From Nocardia aurantia (GTDB lineage: Bacteria > Actinomycetota > Actinomycetes > Mycobacteriales > Mycobacteriaceae), in NCBI RefSeq assembly GCF_009604425.1, contig NZ_WEGI01000012.1, positions 248,001 through 312,000 of the forward strand: DNA of 64,000 bases, read 5' to 3'. Every line of letters starts with the position of its first letter. The first letter of the stretch is position 1. The notes under the pieces are model-generated. The model made no database searches and was not told the origin of the DNA. It was given only the letters and a program-made list of their open reading frames with translations. Position numbers and translations under genes: made by a program. Positions 32,522-41,080 of this stretch are shown one piece after another.

Positions 32522-32854
32522 CTATTCGGCCCGCCCCGCAACGCTTCCCGCCGCGGGCGGAACGAACGCGGAGTTGAGGGTCGCAACCACTTCCGACCGC
32601 TGCCGACCGGCGTCCGTGGCGGCCTGCTGGCACGCCCAGATGATGAGTTGCCCCACGTCGGCGGGGGTATGACCGCTGACCGACTCGGCCAGGGCGAGGT
32701 CGATCAGGGCCCCGTCGCTGTCGACCTCCACGCTCACCAGACCGTCGTCGCTGGTGAAACGGCCGCGCACCTGCTTGAGCCCGAACAGCGCCGCCTCCAG
32801 CGCCTCCAGCTTCTCGGTCGCCTGGGCGACCAGCGCGTCCATCTCCGCGCTCAT
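32522..32854 (-). CDS. YbaB/EbfC-family protein at the end of the secretion cassette
   Basis: A 110-residue protein with the YbaB/EbfC layout: N-terminal helix (MDALVAQATEKLEALEAALFGLKQVRG), three-strand sheet (GLVSVEVDSDGALIDLAL) and C-terminal helix (VGQLIIWACQQAATDAGRQRSEVVATLNS). Classical YbaB is a nucleoid-associated DNA binder; short relatives in mycolata frequently sit in type VII secretion-associated operons, where their role is unclear. It is the last gene of the four-gene run starting at 34679, 25 bp after the preceding gene. Confidence 0.75.
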   Translation of the reverse strand: MSAEMDALVAQATEKLEALEAALFGLKQVRGRFTSDDGLVSVEVDSDGALIDLALAESVSGHTPADVGQLIIWACQQAATDAGRQRSEVVATLNSAFVPPAAGSVAGRAE

Positions 32855-32879
32855 GGGGCAACCCTTTCGGTTCGGATGC

Positions 32880-33230
32880 TCACACCGGCCTCATCCAACT
32901 CGTGGGCCCGGTGTCCTCGTCGTCCATCCGGTCCAGCTCGTCCACGGCGGACTGCCGGGTGGGCAGGCCCAGTTTGTCCAGCAGTTCCGTCGGCATACCC
33001 GATTCGGCCAGCAGTTCCCGGCGGCGGGCCTTGGCCACGATCGCCGACCGCTGCGTCAGGCGCAGGATCTCGGCGGCCAGAGCCTTTGCGCCGTAACGGT
33101 ATTCGCTGCGCTCGAAGCTGATCTCGACCGGCATGCCCTGATCGGTGGCGCGCACGCTGATCGTGCCGGACCGATTGCTGCTGACCGCCACCGTCACCGC
33201 CGGGATCGGCGGCTTCTGCTCGGAATTCAT
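32880..33230 (-). CDS. Hypothetical YbaB-like small protein in secretion cassette
   Basis: A 116-residue protein I do not recognise with certainty. Beta-strands (AVTVAVSSNRSGTISVRA, PVEISFERSEYRYG) are followed by a helix (AKALAAEILRLTQRSAIVAKARRRELLAESG) and a charged tail. This order resembles a YbaB fold lacking its first helix, and the next gene is a YbaB-family protein, so the two could form a heteromer. GGAG lies 8 nt before ATG 33230. It lies 13 bp after the NlpC/P60 gene. Confidence 0.65.
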   Translation of the reverse strand: MNSEQKPPIPAVTVAVSSNRSGTISVRATDQGMPVEISFERSEYRYGAKALAAEILRLTQRSAIVAKARRRELLAESGMPTELLDKLGLPTRQSAVDELDRMDDEDTGPTSWMRPV

Positions 33231-33243
33231 TCGGTGTGCTCCA

Positions 33244-34362
33244 TCACGCCGTCGGCCTGTAGAAGCCGTGGAACGCCATTCCCATGTTCTCCGTTCGGAT
33301 CGGATCGATGCGCACCGGACTGCCGGCCTCCACCATCTGGCCGTTGCCGACCACCATCGCCACGTGGCCGTCCCAGACCGCCAGATCGCCGGGCATGACC
33401 TCGCCGGCGGAGACCGGCATACCGCCCTGGTCGGAGGCGATCCGGGGCAGATCCACCCCGGCCTGACCGTAGGCCCACGAGGTCAGCCCGCTGCAATCCA
33501 GACCCACGCCGGGCGTGTTGCCGCCCCACACGTACGGGGTGCCGACGGCGCTGATCGCCGCCTCGACCGCCGTCGCGGCCTTCGGATTCGGGGCCACCAC
33601 CTGACTGCCGTCCGGCAGCGAGATCGCCACCGCCTCCGGATGGCCGGGCAACAGCGGTGGCGGCGCGGCCATCTGGTTCAGCGGAGCCGCCGGGTTGGCC
33701 CGGGCGACCAGGTCGTCGACGGCGGCGCCGCCCGTACCGACCAGCCCGCTCAGGACCCCGCCACTGCCGCCGAGCAGCGTGGCGGCCTGCCGGGCGCCCT
33801 CGGCGGCCAGGCCCGCCAGGTCGGTCGGCGCACCCGCGGGCGGCGGAGTGGGCGGCGGCGGAACCAGATCGGTCATCGAGGCCGTATGCGTGCCCAGGTC
33901 GGATTGCACCCGCGACACCACCGCCAGCGCGCGGCCGAGATGGTCGATGGCGGAGTTCACCGCCGTGGCCATGCCCGCCGGGGTCGCGAGGGCCGGCCCC
34001 AGCGCGTTCACCGACTGCACGAAATCCTGCAGCACCGCGCCGATCTCCTGCTGGCCGGACTGCACCGAGGCGGCCGCGAGACCCACCACGTCGGCCATGG
34101 TGACGCCGCGATCGGAGATGGTGGCCGCCGCGGTCTGCACCCGCATCGCCTTGTCGGTGGCGGCGTCTCCGCCGCCACCCTGCCAGGACGCGTCGAGTTG
34201 ATCGATGCTCTGCCGACCGGCCTGTTCGACGCCGTCGACGGCCGCCGAGGACTGCCGTAGCGAGTCCGCCGGGCCGCCGGCGGGCAGCACCCCGGTGCCG
34301 AAACCGGCCAGCAGGTCGGTGATCGGCCTGGTCAACGCGTCCACATCGAGCACCGGACTCAT
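33244..34362 (-). CDS. NlpC/P60 peptidoglycan endopeptidase with type VII secretion-like N-terminus
   Basis: A 372-residue protein. Residues 1-165 are helical with a WxG motif (Trp60-Gln-Gly62, LDASWQGGGGDAA); 166-240 are Pro/Ala-rich linker; 262-372 form an NlpC/P60 domain with catalytic Cys290 (GVGLDCSGLTSWAYGQAG) and His333 (VWDGHVAMVVGNGQMVEA), preceded by GTPYVWGGNTPG. Such domains cut D-Glu-mesoDAP bonds in stem peptides (RipA/RipD relatives). No Sec signal is seen; export is probably by type VII with the upstream EspC-like partner, with which it overlaps by 4 bp (ATGA). Two small genes follow in the same operon. Confidence 0.85.
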   Translation of the reverse strand: MSPVLDVDALTRPITDLLAGFGTGVLPAGGPADSLRQSSAAVDGVEQAGRQSIDQLDASWQGGGGDAATDKAMRVQTAAATISDRGVTMADVVGLAAASVQSGQQEIGAVLQDFVQSVNALGPALATPAGMATAVNSAIDHLGRALAVVSRVQSDLGTHTASMTDLVPPPPTPPPAGAPTDLAGLAAEGARQAATLLGGSGGVLSGLVGTGGAAVDDLVARANPAAPLNQMAAPPPLLPGHPEAVAISLPDGSQVVAPNPKAATAVEAAISAVGTPYVWGGNTPGVGLDCSGLTSWAYGQAGVDLPRIASDQGGMPVSAGEVMPGDLAVWDGHVAMVVGNGQMVEAGSPVRIDPIRTENMGMAFHGFYRPTA

Positions 34363-34679
34363 GTCAATTCTCCCTCGACGGCGCGCAGGGCATCGGCGTG
34401 TTCGAGCTCCGACTCGGCATAGGAGGCGGCCGTGCCGGTGGCGGCGGTGCCCATCGAACCGAGGACCGCGGACAGCTGGCCGATCGCTGCCACGTGCCCG
34501 GCGTGGGCGGCGCGATAGGCGTCGACGAAATCGCCGCCGATCAGCCCGAGGATCGGGCCCAGCAGCAGTGGATCGGCGGCCGCGGCATGTGCCGCCGCGG
34601 AGCCCATCTCACCGGCCAGACCGGTGGCGGTGGCGCCGTATGTCGCGACGCCCTGGGTGTCGACCGAGAGTTTCTCCAT
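34359..34679 (-). CDS. EspC/DUF2580-like type VII secretion-associated protein
   Basis: A 106-residue protein with the EspC pattern: short N-terminal strand-helix (LSVDTQGVATYGATATGLAGEM), two long Ala/Gly-rich helices (DFVDAYRAAHAGHVAAIGQLSAVL and TGTAASYAESELEHADALRAVEG), and a YxxxE export motif (Tyr87-Glu91). ATG 34679 is preceded by GGGGGA at about 7 nt; an ATG at 34706 lacks such a site. It overlaps the NlpC/P60 gene, suggesting co-translation and co-secretion. Same layout as 2758-3090. Confidence 0.8.
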   Translation of the reverse strand: MEKLSVDTQGVATYGATATGLAGEMGSAAAHAAAADPLLLGPILGLIGGDFVDAYRAAHAGHVAAIGQLSAVLGSMGTAATGTAASYAESELEHADALRAVEGELT

Positions 34680-34807
34680 ACAACATCCCCCATCGTGCTG
34701 TTCCATTGGCAGGGTACGTCATTCAGCGGGTTGGACGCGCCCTCCCGCACACCGGTTCCGGTGCGACCGGAAAACTTCCCCGGACGCCACCCACGTTCCG
34801 CAGACTC

Positions 34808-34813
34808 TATGGT
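34808..34813 (+). promoter_or_regulatory. Leaderless -10 element of upp
   Basis: TATGGT followed by 6 nt (GTGGCC) and ATG 34820. Confidence 0.6.
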
Positions 34814-34819
34814 GTGGCC

Positions 34820-35443
34820 ATGCGCACGCTCATCGTGGATCATCCCCTGACCGCCACGTTGCTGACCACCCTGCGGGACGAACGCACCACCAACCCGGCG
34901 TTCCGGGCCGCGCTGCGGGATCTGACCGGCCTGCTGATCTACGAGGCGCTGCGCGACGCCCCGGTCGCCACCTTCCCGGTGACGACGCCGGTCGCCGTCG
35001 CACAGGGCACGCGACTGTCGCACCCGCCGTTGCTGGTTCCGGTGCTGCGGGCCGGACTCGGCATGGTGGAGGCGGCCAGTGCGCTGGTGCCGCAGTCGCG
35101 GGTCGGGTTCGTCGGCATCGCGCGCGACGAGGACAGCCACCAGCCCGTGCCCTACATGGAGTCGCTGCCGCGCGATCTGTCCGGTGTGCCGGTGTTCGTG
35201 CTGGATCCGATGCTCGCCACCGGCGGTTCGATGCTGCACACCCTGGACCGGTTGCGGGCCCGCGGCGCCGCCGACATCACCGCGATCTGCGTGCTGTCCG
35301 CACCGGAAGGCATTGCGGCCCTGCGAGATTCGGACCACCCGGTTCGACTGGTCACCGCCGTCGTAGATTCCGGCCTGAACGCGGACGCCTACATCGTGCC
35401 CGGTCTCGGCGACGCGGGCGACCGTCAGTTCGGCCCGCGCTGA
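34820..35443 (+). CDS. upp: Uracil phosphoribosyltransferase
   Basis: A 207-residue type I phosphoribosyltransferase making UMP from uracil and PRPP. The PRPP loop is VFVLDPMLATGGSMLHTLDRL, the N-terminal LLVPVLRAGLGMVEAA is the Upp-specific segment, and the uracil-binding C-terminus reads NADAYIVPGLGDAGDRQFG. Full length. ATG 34820 has no ribosome site but a -10 at leaderless distance. It completes pyrimidine salvage with cdd and deoA. Confidence 0.96.
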   Translation: MRTLIVDHPLTATLLTTLRDERTTNPAFRAALRDLTGLLIYEALRDAPVATFPVTTPVAVAQGTRLSHPPLLVPVLRAGLGMVEAASALVPQSRVGFVGIARDEDSHQPVPYMESLPRDLSGVPVFVLDPMLATGGSMLHTLDRLRARGAADITAICVLSAPEGIAALRDSDHPVRLVTAVVDSGLNADAYIVPGLGDAGDRQFGPR

Positions 35444-35463
35444 ACCGGTTCCGGCCCCGGCGT

Positions 35464-35859
35464 TCACTTCGGGCCCGCCTCCGACGGTCCCGTCTCCGGC
35501 CGGGCCGACCGGAGGATGCGCCGCCCGGCCCGCGGCGTGCGCAGCCGCCGGCTGCGGCCGCGTTCACGCTCGTTGCGGTCGCGCAGTCGTCCGCCCAGCC
35601 GGTCCAGCTGCCGCTCCAGCTTGTCCAGCGGGCCCAGCGGCAACGGCGTCGGCTGCGAGAACAGTTCGATGTGCAGGCAGACCGGGCAGCGATAGGTGTC
35701 GATCGCGTAGCTCGGCCGCTCCGCCGGTTCGAACAACCTGCCGCCGATGCCCGAGATCCAGCGGCTGACGACCGGCTCGAATCCGGTGCCCTGTACCAGA
35801 CCGGCCTCCAGGCCGGCGCTTCCGCAATGGGTGCAGTGCAGTTCGCTCACCCTCGGCAT
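35464..35859 (-). CDS. Small zinc-ribbon-like protein
   Basis: A protein of about 131 residues with two CxxC pairs (ELHCTHCGSAG near the start and YRCPVCLHIELF about residue 60), consistent with a zinc ribbon. A Pro/Leu-rich stretch follows, then a basic tail (LERQLDRLGGRLRDRNERERGRSRRLR). No named family recognised. Start choice is uncertain: ATG 35859 (used here), GTG 35850 or a longer form reaching 35928. It ends 20 bp from the upp stop, convergent. Confidence 0.6.
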   Translation of the reverse strand: MPRVSELHCTHCGSAGLEAGLVQGTGFEPVVSRWISGIGGRLFEPAERPSYAIDTYRCPVCLHIELFSQPTPLPLGPLDKLERQLDRLGGRLRDRNERERGRSRRLRTPRAGRRILRSARPETGPSEAGPK

Positions 35860-35946
35860 GATCGCATCGACCGGCGCGCGATCCGAATCGAAACGATCGA
35901 ACATTCGCGCAGAATTCATGCGCGGCAAGCCATCCGGACCGGCCGG

Positions 35947-36504
35947 TCACCCCTCGCGATCGTGGAGATAGTCGGCGAGCGCCGCCCGGACGGCCGGTCG
36001 GCGCCGGCCCGCGTGCAGTTCGAGCAGGGCGGCCTCGGCGATCATGCCGATCCACAACTGGGCCGCCTCGTGCGGGTGCGGCCGGCCCAGCGCCTCGAAA
36101 TCCGGCCGGGCCACCGCGGCGTTGTGGGCGTTCCGGGCGTTCACCTCGTCGGCGATCAGCGGTTCCGCGCGCGCCTCCAGCAGCAGCGCCTTCACCCCGC
36201 GGTCGCGCAGGCAGGCCTCCAGATAGGCCGCGGTCCCCGCCAATAGGCGCTCGCGTCCGGGCGCGACACCGGCCATGGCGGCGGCGATCTCGGCCTCGAG
36301 CCGATCGTGGAATTCCCGGTGCAGGGCCAGCAGATATCCGGCCCGGGAGCCGAAGTGGTGGAAGAACGTGCCCTTGGCGACCCCGAGCTCCTCGACCAGC
36401 GCGTTCACGCTGAGCCCCGCCAGGCCGACGCGTTCGGCCAGGCGCAGGCCACTGTCGATCAGTGCGGATCGGGTGCGCGCCGCCGCGTCCTGCCTGAGAT
36501 TCAT
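35947..36504 (-). CDS. TetR-family repressor divergent from hydrolase
   Basis: A 185-residue TetR regulator: DNA-binding domain at about residues 8-55 (RTRSALIDSGLRLAERVGLAGLSVNALVEELGVAKGTFFHHFGSRAGYL), then a ligand-binding helical domain. The short intergenic region to the divergent hydrolase contains two copies of GACCGATCGGTC, which it very likely binds to repress the hydrolase. ATG 36504. Confidence 0.9.
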   Translation of the reverse strand: MNLRQDAAARTRSALIDSGLRLAERVGLAGLSVNALVEELGVAKGTFFHHFGSRAGYLLALHREFHDRLEAEIAAAMAGVAPGRERLLAGTAAYLEACLRDRGVKALLLEARAEPLIADEVNARNAHNAAVARPDFEALGRPHPHEAAQLWIGMIAEAALLELHAGRRRPAVRAALADYLHDREG

Positions 36505-36585
36505 TGCCGATCAACCTATCCGAGCGGTGCGGCGGCCCCGGCATCCGGCTTGTGCGCCGCTCGCCCCGACGCTACCATTTTAACC

Positions 36586-36616
36586 GACCGATCGGTCAGT
36601 GAGTGACCGATCGGTC
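36586..36616. promoter_or_regulatory. Tandem palindromic TetR operators
   Basis: GACCGATCGGTC occurs at 36586-36597 and again at 36605-36616, each a perfect 12-bp palindrome, centres 19 bp apart (nearly two helical turns). TACCAT (36573-36578) just upstream could be the -10 of the hydrolase. Confidence 0.8.
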
Positions 36617-36649
36617 GGCGAAAACTCGACGAGAGGACGGTGAGAGGCG

Positions 36650-37453
36650 ATGCGGATCGCGCACACGTCGGCGGGGGAGCTGGCGTACGAGGAATCCGGA
36701 GACGGGCCGCCGGTACTGCTGCTGCACGCGAACGCCCACGACCACCACGACTTCGACCCGATCGTCCCGGCACTGTCCCGGGCGCATCGGGTGATCGCGG
36801 TCGATTGGCCCGGCCACGGCGTCACCGCCGCGAACCCGATCACCGCCACGAAACTGGCCGACGCACTCGCCGAGTTCGTCGCCGGACTCGGCCCCGAACC
36901 GGTGGTGCTGATCGGCAACTCGGTCGGCGGATTCGCCGCGGCCCGCCTGGCGATCGAGGAGCCTGCGCGGGTCGCCGGCCTGGTCCTGGTCAACACCGGC
37001 GGATTCGCGAAGCGGACGCCGCTGACCCGCGCCTACTACCGGATCTACGCGTCGCGCCCGGTCTCCCGCCTGCTGCTGCCGCTGATCGTGCGCGGCTACC
37101 TGCGGCCCGCCGGTGCGCACGATCGGTCCGTCGCCGAGCGGACCCTCCGGTTCCTGGGCACCGCGCGGGGCCGGGCGACCTACACCGCGATGTGGCGCAG
37201 CTTCGCCGACCCGGACTACGACCTGACCGTCCGCGCCGCGCGGATCACGGCGCCCACGCTGGTCGTCTGGGGCCGCCGCGATTCGGTCGCACCCCTCTAC
37301 CTCGGCCGGGCGACCACCCGGCTCATCCCCGGAGCCCGGCTCGCGGTCCTGGACACCGGGCATCTGCCCTTCTCCTCCGCGCCCGAAGAATTCCTGGACG
37401 TCGTCCTGCCGTTCGTCCGGTCGGCGCACGAACGCTGCGAGTATCCCGGGTGA
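36650..37453 (+). CDS. Alpha/beta hydrolase under TetR control
   Basis: A 267-residue hydrolase with intact triad: nucleophile Ser in LIGNSVGGFAAARLA, acid in VVWGRRDSVAPLY, base His in LDTGHLPFSSAPEEF, and oxyanion motif LLLHANAHDHHDFD. Substrate unknown; the neighbouring TetR suggests an inducible detoxification or catabolic ester or lactone hydrolase. ATG 36650 has GAGAGG upstream. It ends 9 bp from the convergent phosphomannomutase gene. Confidence 0.85.
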   Translation: MRIAHTSAGELAYEESGDGPPVLLLHANAHDHHDFDPIVPALSRAHRVIAVDWPGHGVTAANPITATKLADALAEFVAGLGPEPVVLIGNSVGGFAAARLAIEEPARVAGLVLVNTGGFAKRTPLTRAYYRIYASRPVSRLLLPLIVRGYLRPAGAHDRSVAERTLRFLGTARGRATYTAMWRSFADPDYDLTVRAARITAPTLVVWGRRDSVAPLYLGRATTRLIPGARLAVLDTGHLPFSSAPEEFLDVVLPFVRSAHERCEYPG

Positions 37454-37461
37454 AGTCCGTC

Positions 37462-39066
37462 TCAGAGCTCGGCGCAGAACTTTCTGATCTCGGAGAGCTG
37501 CTGCGCGGCAAGATGTTTCGCCTCCGGCAGCGCCGCATGATCCGAAACCGGCTGCACCACTTCGATATAGCATTTGAGCTTCGGTTCGGTACCCGACGGC
37601 CGGATCACCAGACGCATTCCCGGGCCGTCGAATATCACTGCGTCCGTGCGCATCCGGCCTCGCGCCCGCAGCAGGTCGGTATGTGTCACCGGGACACCGG
37701 CGATGATCTGCGGTGGCGTGCCGCGCAACCGGCCGACGACAGCCGCCGCAGCCTCCTGATCGGCGAGCCGCAACGAGACCTGATCGCCCGCGTGCAGGCC
37801 GAATTCGACCGCGTAGTCGTCGAGCACGTCGGGCAGCCGCCGGCCCGTGGCGGCGAGCCGGGCCACCAGATCGGCGGCGGCCACCGCCGCCGAGATGCCG
37901 TCCTTGTCCCGCACGGCCGTCGGGTCCACGCAGTGCCCGATCGCTTCCTCGTAGGCATAGACCAGGCCGTCCCCGGCCCGGGCGAGCCATTTGAACCCGG
38001 TCAGCGTCTCGGCGTAGCGGGCGCCACGAGCGGCGGCGAGCGCGCTCAGCAGCCGCGACGACACGATGGTCGTGGCGACCAGCGAATCGGGCGCCGCCGC
38101 CCGCAGCACGTAATCGGCGAGCAGCACCCCGGTCTCGTCGCCGCGCAACATCCGCCACCCGTCCGTCGTCGGTACCCCGATCGCACACCGATCGGCGTCC
38201 GGATCCAGTGCGATCGCGAGGTCCGCGCCGATCCGCTCGGCCAGCGCCAGCAGCAGATCCGATGCCCCCGGCTCCTCCGGATTGGGGAACGGCACCGTCG
38301 GGAAGTCCGGATCCGGCGCGAACTGCTCCTCGACCACCCGGACATCGGTGAATCCGGCATCCCGCAGCGCGGCCACCGCGAGATCCCCGCCTACCCCGTG
38401 CATCGGCGTCAGCGCGATGCGAAGACCGTGTCGCGCCGAGGCGTTTCGCGAAAGCGCGGCGTCCTGTTCGCCGTCGTCCGTCCCGGGCGTCTCGTCGGAA
38501 CCGCCGATCCGTTGCGGCAGTTCGGTGATGCGGGCCAGATAGCGGCGCACGAGTTCCTCGCCGATGGCGGCGACCGAGGCGGCCGGAGGCAGCGACACGA
38601 TCGTGGGGGAGGGCGCGGTGGGCAGCGGATCGGCCCGGGTGACAGGGTCGCGGACGGCGTCGATGCACGCCTCGATCTCGCTGTCCGCGGGCGGGATCAG
38701 CTGTGCGCCGCCGTCCAGGTACACCTTGTAGCCGTTGTCCGCCGCCGGGTTGTGCGATGCGGTGATCTGCACACCCGCAACGGCTTTCAGCTCCCGGACC
38801 GCGAACGCCAGCACCGGAGTGGGCAATGGCCGCGGTAACGGCAGCACCGTGAAGCCCGCAGCCGCAAGGACTTCCGCCGTCACCGTCGCGAATTCCGCGG
38901 AACCGTGCCGTGCGTCGCGACCGACCACGACCAGCCCGCCGCCGAGACACCGGTCACGCAACCACCCGGCCAGTCCCGCGGTCGCGCGCGCCACAGTATC
39001 GACGTTCATACCGTCCGGCCCGTCCTGCAGCGGCCCGCGCAGTCCGGCCGTTCCGAATCGCAACAT
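37462..39066 (-). CDS. pmmB: Phosphomannomutase/phosphoglucomutase family (PmmB-like)
   Basis: A 534-residue alpha-D-phosphohexomutase. The four domains are marked by the phosphoserine loop GVQITASHNPAADNGYKVYLDGG (Ser in TASHNP), the metal loop ALDPDADRCAIGVPT, the sugar-binding loop TLTGFKWLAR/YAYEEAIGHCVDP and the C-terminal phosphate clamp RPSGTEPKLKCYIEV. The longer form with RFGTAGLRGPLQDG at the start matches the group that includes phosphopentomutases and PmmB of M. tuberculosis; it could act on ribose or deoxyribose phosphates from DeoA and PNP. ATG 39066 follows AAGGGA. It lies downstream of pnp with a 209-bp gap in which I see no gene. Confidence 0.92.
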   Translation of the reverse strand: MLRFGTAGLRGPLQDGPDGMNVDTVARATAGLAGWLRDRCLGGGLVVVGRDARHGSAEFATVTAEVLAAAGFTVLPLPRPLPTPVLAFAVRELKAVAGVQITASHNPAADNGYKVYLDGGAQLIPPADSEIEACIDAVRDPVTRADPLPTAPSPTIVSLPPAASVAAIGEELVRRYLARITELPQRIGGSDETPGTDDGEQDAALSRNASARHGLRIALTPMHGVGGDLAVAALRDAGFTDVRVVEEQFAPDPDFPTVPFPNPEEPGASDLLLALAERIGADLAIALDPDADRCAIGVPTTDGWRMLRGDETGVLLADYVLRAAAPDSLVATTIVSSRLLSALAAARGARYAETLTGFKWLARAGDGLVYAYEEAIGHCVDPTAVRDKDGISAAVAAADLVARLAATGRRLPDVLDDYAVEFGLHAGDQVSLRLADQEAAAAVVGRLRGTPPQIIAGVPVTHTDLLRARGRMRTDAVIFDGPGMRLVIRPSGTEPKLKCYIEVVQPVSDHAALPEAKHLAAQQLSEIRKFCAEL

Positions 39067-39275
39067 CGATAATTCCCTTCTTCCGCCGTCCGTCCCGCCC
39101 GCCTCGATACCTCCTAGAAGGCACCCGTACCGCTCGGCGCCCTTCGCCCGTAGGCGAGGCGTGGTCCGGCCGAATCATGTTGCCGGGGAAGAGGATCCGC
39201 CGACCGGCTTCGTCCGCGAACCATGGGCCGTGTGTGCCCGCAGCGGACGGCTCCTCGGAACGGCGGTTCGCATGC

Positions 39276-40055
39276 CTACAGGCGCTCGAGCACCCCGCGC
39301 AGCAGTTTGCCGAGGCGGGGGGCGGCGGCGTGGCCCTCGGCGAGGACCTCGGCGTGCGAGAGGTGGGCGCCGGTGACGCCGGCCGCGAGGTTGGTCACCA
39401 GCGAGATGCCCAGCAGCCGGACGCCGAGGGCGCGGCAGGCGATGGCCTCCAGCACGGTCGACATGCCGACGAGATCGGCGCCGATGGTGGCGAGCATGCG
39501 GATCTCGGCGGGGGTCTCGTACTGCGGCCCGGTCAGGCCCGCGTACACGCCCTCGGTCAGGCTCGGGTCGACTTCCCTTGCCAGCGAACGCAGTTCGGGG
39601 TCCCAGGTGTCGACCAGATCGACGAATTCGGCGCCGGCGAGCGGGCTGCGGCCGGTGAGGTTGAGGTGATCGGCGATCAGCACCGGCTCACCGACCCGCA
39701 GGCCGGGCCGGATACCGCCGGCGGCGTTGGTGAGCAGCACCGTGGTGGCGCCCGCCGCGATCGCGGTCCGCACACCGTGCACGACCTGGTCCGGGCCCTG
39801 GCCCTCGTACAGATGCCGGCGGCCCATCAGCAGCAGCACCGGGGTGTCGCCGACGGCGACCGAGTGGATCGTGCCCTGATGTCCCTGTGCGGTGGGCGAT
39901 CCGAACCCCGGCACCTCCACCATCGGCAGCGACACCGCCGGGGTGCCGATCTCCGTGGCCGCGTCCTGCCAGCCCGATCCGAGCACCACCGCGGCCCGGT
40001 GGCGCGTGACTCCCGTACGTTCGGCGATCGCCGCGGCGGCCTCTTCGGCAAGCAT
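39276..40055 (-). CDS. deoD: Purine nucleoside phosphorylase
   Basis: A 259-residue trimeric-type (PNP/MTAP class) phosphorylase cleaving inosine, guanosine and deoxy forms. Motifs: VVLGSGWQDAA at the phosphate site, LLLMGRRHLYEGQGPDQVVHGVR, TTVLLTNAAGGIRPGLRVGEPVLIADHLNLTG, and DLVGMSTVLEAIACRALGVRLLGISLVTNLAAG (base site). TAGGGT lies 7 nt before ATG 40055, so it may be leaderless; GTG 40065 is an alternative. The M. tuberculosis homologue is named deoD although the fold is of the PunA class. It receives inosine from Add. Confidence 0.93.
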   Translation of the reverse strand: MLAEEAAAAIAERTGVTRHRAAVVLGSGWQDAATEIGTPAVSLPMVEVPGFGSPTAQGHQGTIHSVAVGDTPVLLLMGRRHLYEGQGPDQVVHGVRTAIAAGATTVLLTNAAGGIRPGLRVGEPVLIADHLNLTGRSPLAGAEFVDLVDTWDPELRSLAREVDPSLTEGVYAGLTGPQYETPAEIRMLATIGADLVGMSTVLEAIACRALGVRLLGISLVTNLAAGVTGAHLSHAEVLAEGHAAAPRLGKLLRGVLERL

Positions 40056-40160
40056 GCGGCCCACCCTAATCCTCCGCCGCGGCCGTCGCCGACCCGGCCG
40101 TCCGGTGCGGGCGCGTGTCCCCACGCCGGGTTTCGCGGCCGGACGCGGCAGGATGGGGGC

Positions 40161-41066
40161 GTGCGTGAACTCGTGGTGCTGGGGACGGCCAGTCAGGTGC
40201 CGACCCGACAGCGCAACCACAACGGTTATCTGCTGCGCTGGGACGGCGCCGGATTGCTGTTCGATCCCGGCGAGGGCACCCAGCGGCAGATGCTCTTCGC
40301 GGGTGTGTCGGTGACCGGGGTGACCGCCATCTGCCTGACCCATTTCCACGGCGACCACGTCCTGGGCCTGCCGGGCGTCATCGCGCGGCTCAATCTGGAC
40401 CGGGTGCAGCATCCGGTCGACGTCTGCTTCCCCGCCTCCGGCGTGGACATCTACCGCCGGCTGCGGGATGTGGTGCCGGAATTCCCGGGGCTGCGGGAGC
40501 ATCACGTGACCGGTGGCCCGATCCCGCTGCCGGAGGCCGCGTTCGACCTGGAAGCGGTGCGGCTGTCGCATCGGATCGACTCGTTCGGCTATCGGCTCAC
40601 CGAACCCGACGGCCGCCGCCTGCTGCCGGAGCGGCTGGCGGAGTTCGGGCTCGGCGGTCCGGTGGTGGGCCGATTACAGCGCGAGGGCGTGGTGCGCGCG
40701 CCCGACGGCCGTACCGTCACCCTCGACGACGTCTCGGCGGTGCGGCGGGGCCAGCGCTTCGCCTTCGTGATGGACACCCGGATGTGCGAGGGCGTCGAGG
40801 AACTCGCCGCCGAGGCCGACATGCTGGTCATCGAGGCCACCTTCCTGGACGGCGAGGCCGATCTGGCCCGGGAGTTCGGGCACCTCACCGCCGGTCAGGC
40901 CGCGCAGGTGGCGCGGGAGGCCGGGGTGCGGACGCTGGTGCTGACCCATTTCTCGCAGCGCTATGCCGACCTGGAAGGTCACCGACTGGAGGCCCGCAAG
41001 CACTTCGACGGCGACCTGGTCGTCGCGGAGGATCTGATGCGGGTGCCGGTTCCGACTCGCCGGTAA
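40161..41066 (+). CDS. rnz: Ribonuclease Z-like metallo-beta-lactamase
   Basis: A 301-residue tRNase Z: ELVVLGTASQVPTRQRNHNGYLLRW at the N-terminus, the zinc motif LTHFHGDHVLGLPG, the later FAFVMDTR Asp and the C-terminal LTHFSQRY His. It would remove 3' trailers of tRNA precursors. GTG 40161 has CAGGAT exactly 6 nt upstream and no ribosome site, in line with other leaderless genes here. Divergent from pnp. It ends 15 bp before the crotonase gene start. Confidence 0.9.
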   Translation: MRELVVLGTASQVPTRQRNHNGYLLRWDGAGLLFDPGEGTQRQMLFAGVSVTGVTAICLTHFHGDHVLGLPGVIARLNLDRVQHPVDVCFPASGVDIYRRLRDVVPEFPGLREHHVTGGPIPLPEAAFDLEAVRLSHRIDSFGYRLTEPDGRRLLPERLAEFGLGGPVVGRLQREGVVRAPDGRTVTLDDVSAVRRGQRFAFVMDTRMCEGVEELAAEADMLVIEATFLDGEADLAREFGHLTAGQAAQVAREAGVRTLVLTHFSQRYADLEGHRLEARKHFDGDLVVAEDLMRVPVPTRR

Positions 41067-41068
41067 CT

Positions 41069-41074
41069 TATGCT
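41069..41074 (+). promoter_or_regulatory. Leaderless -10 element of the crotonase gene
   Basis: TATGCT followed by 6 nt (CGCGTC) and ATG 41081; it overlaps nothing but the 14-bp gap after rnz. Confidence 0.6.
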
Positions 41075-41080
41075 CGCGTC

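Noticed and set aside
36139..36157. Possible tRNA genes in intergenic gaps
   Set aside because: I looked for TTCGANNC T-loop patterns with a flanking acceptor stem in the gaps and found none that fold convincingly; a tRNAscan run would settle it.
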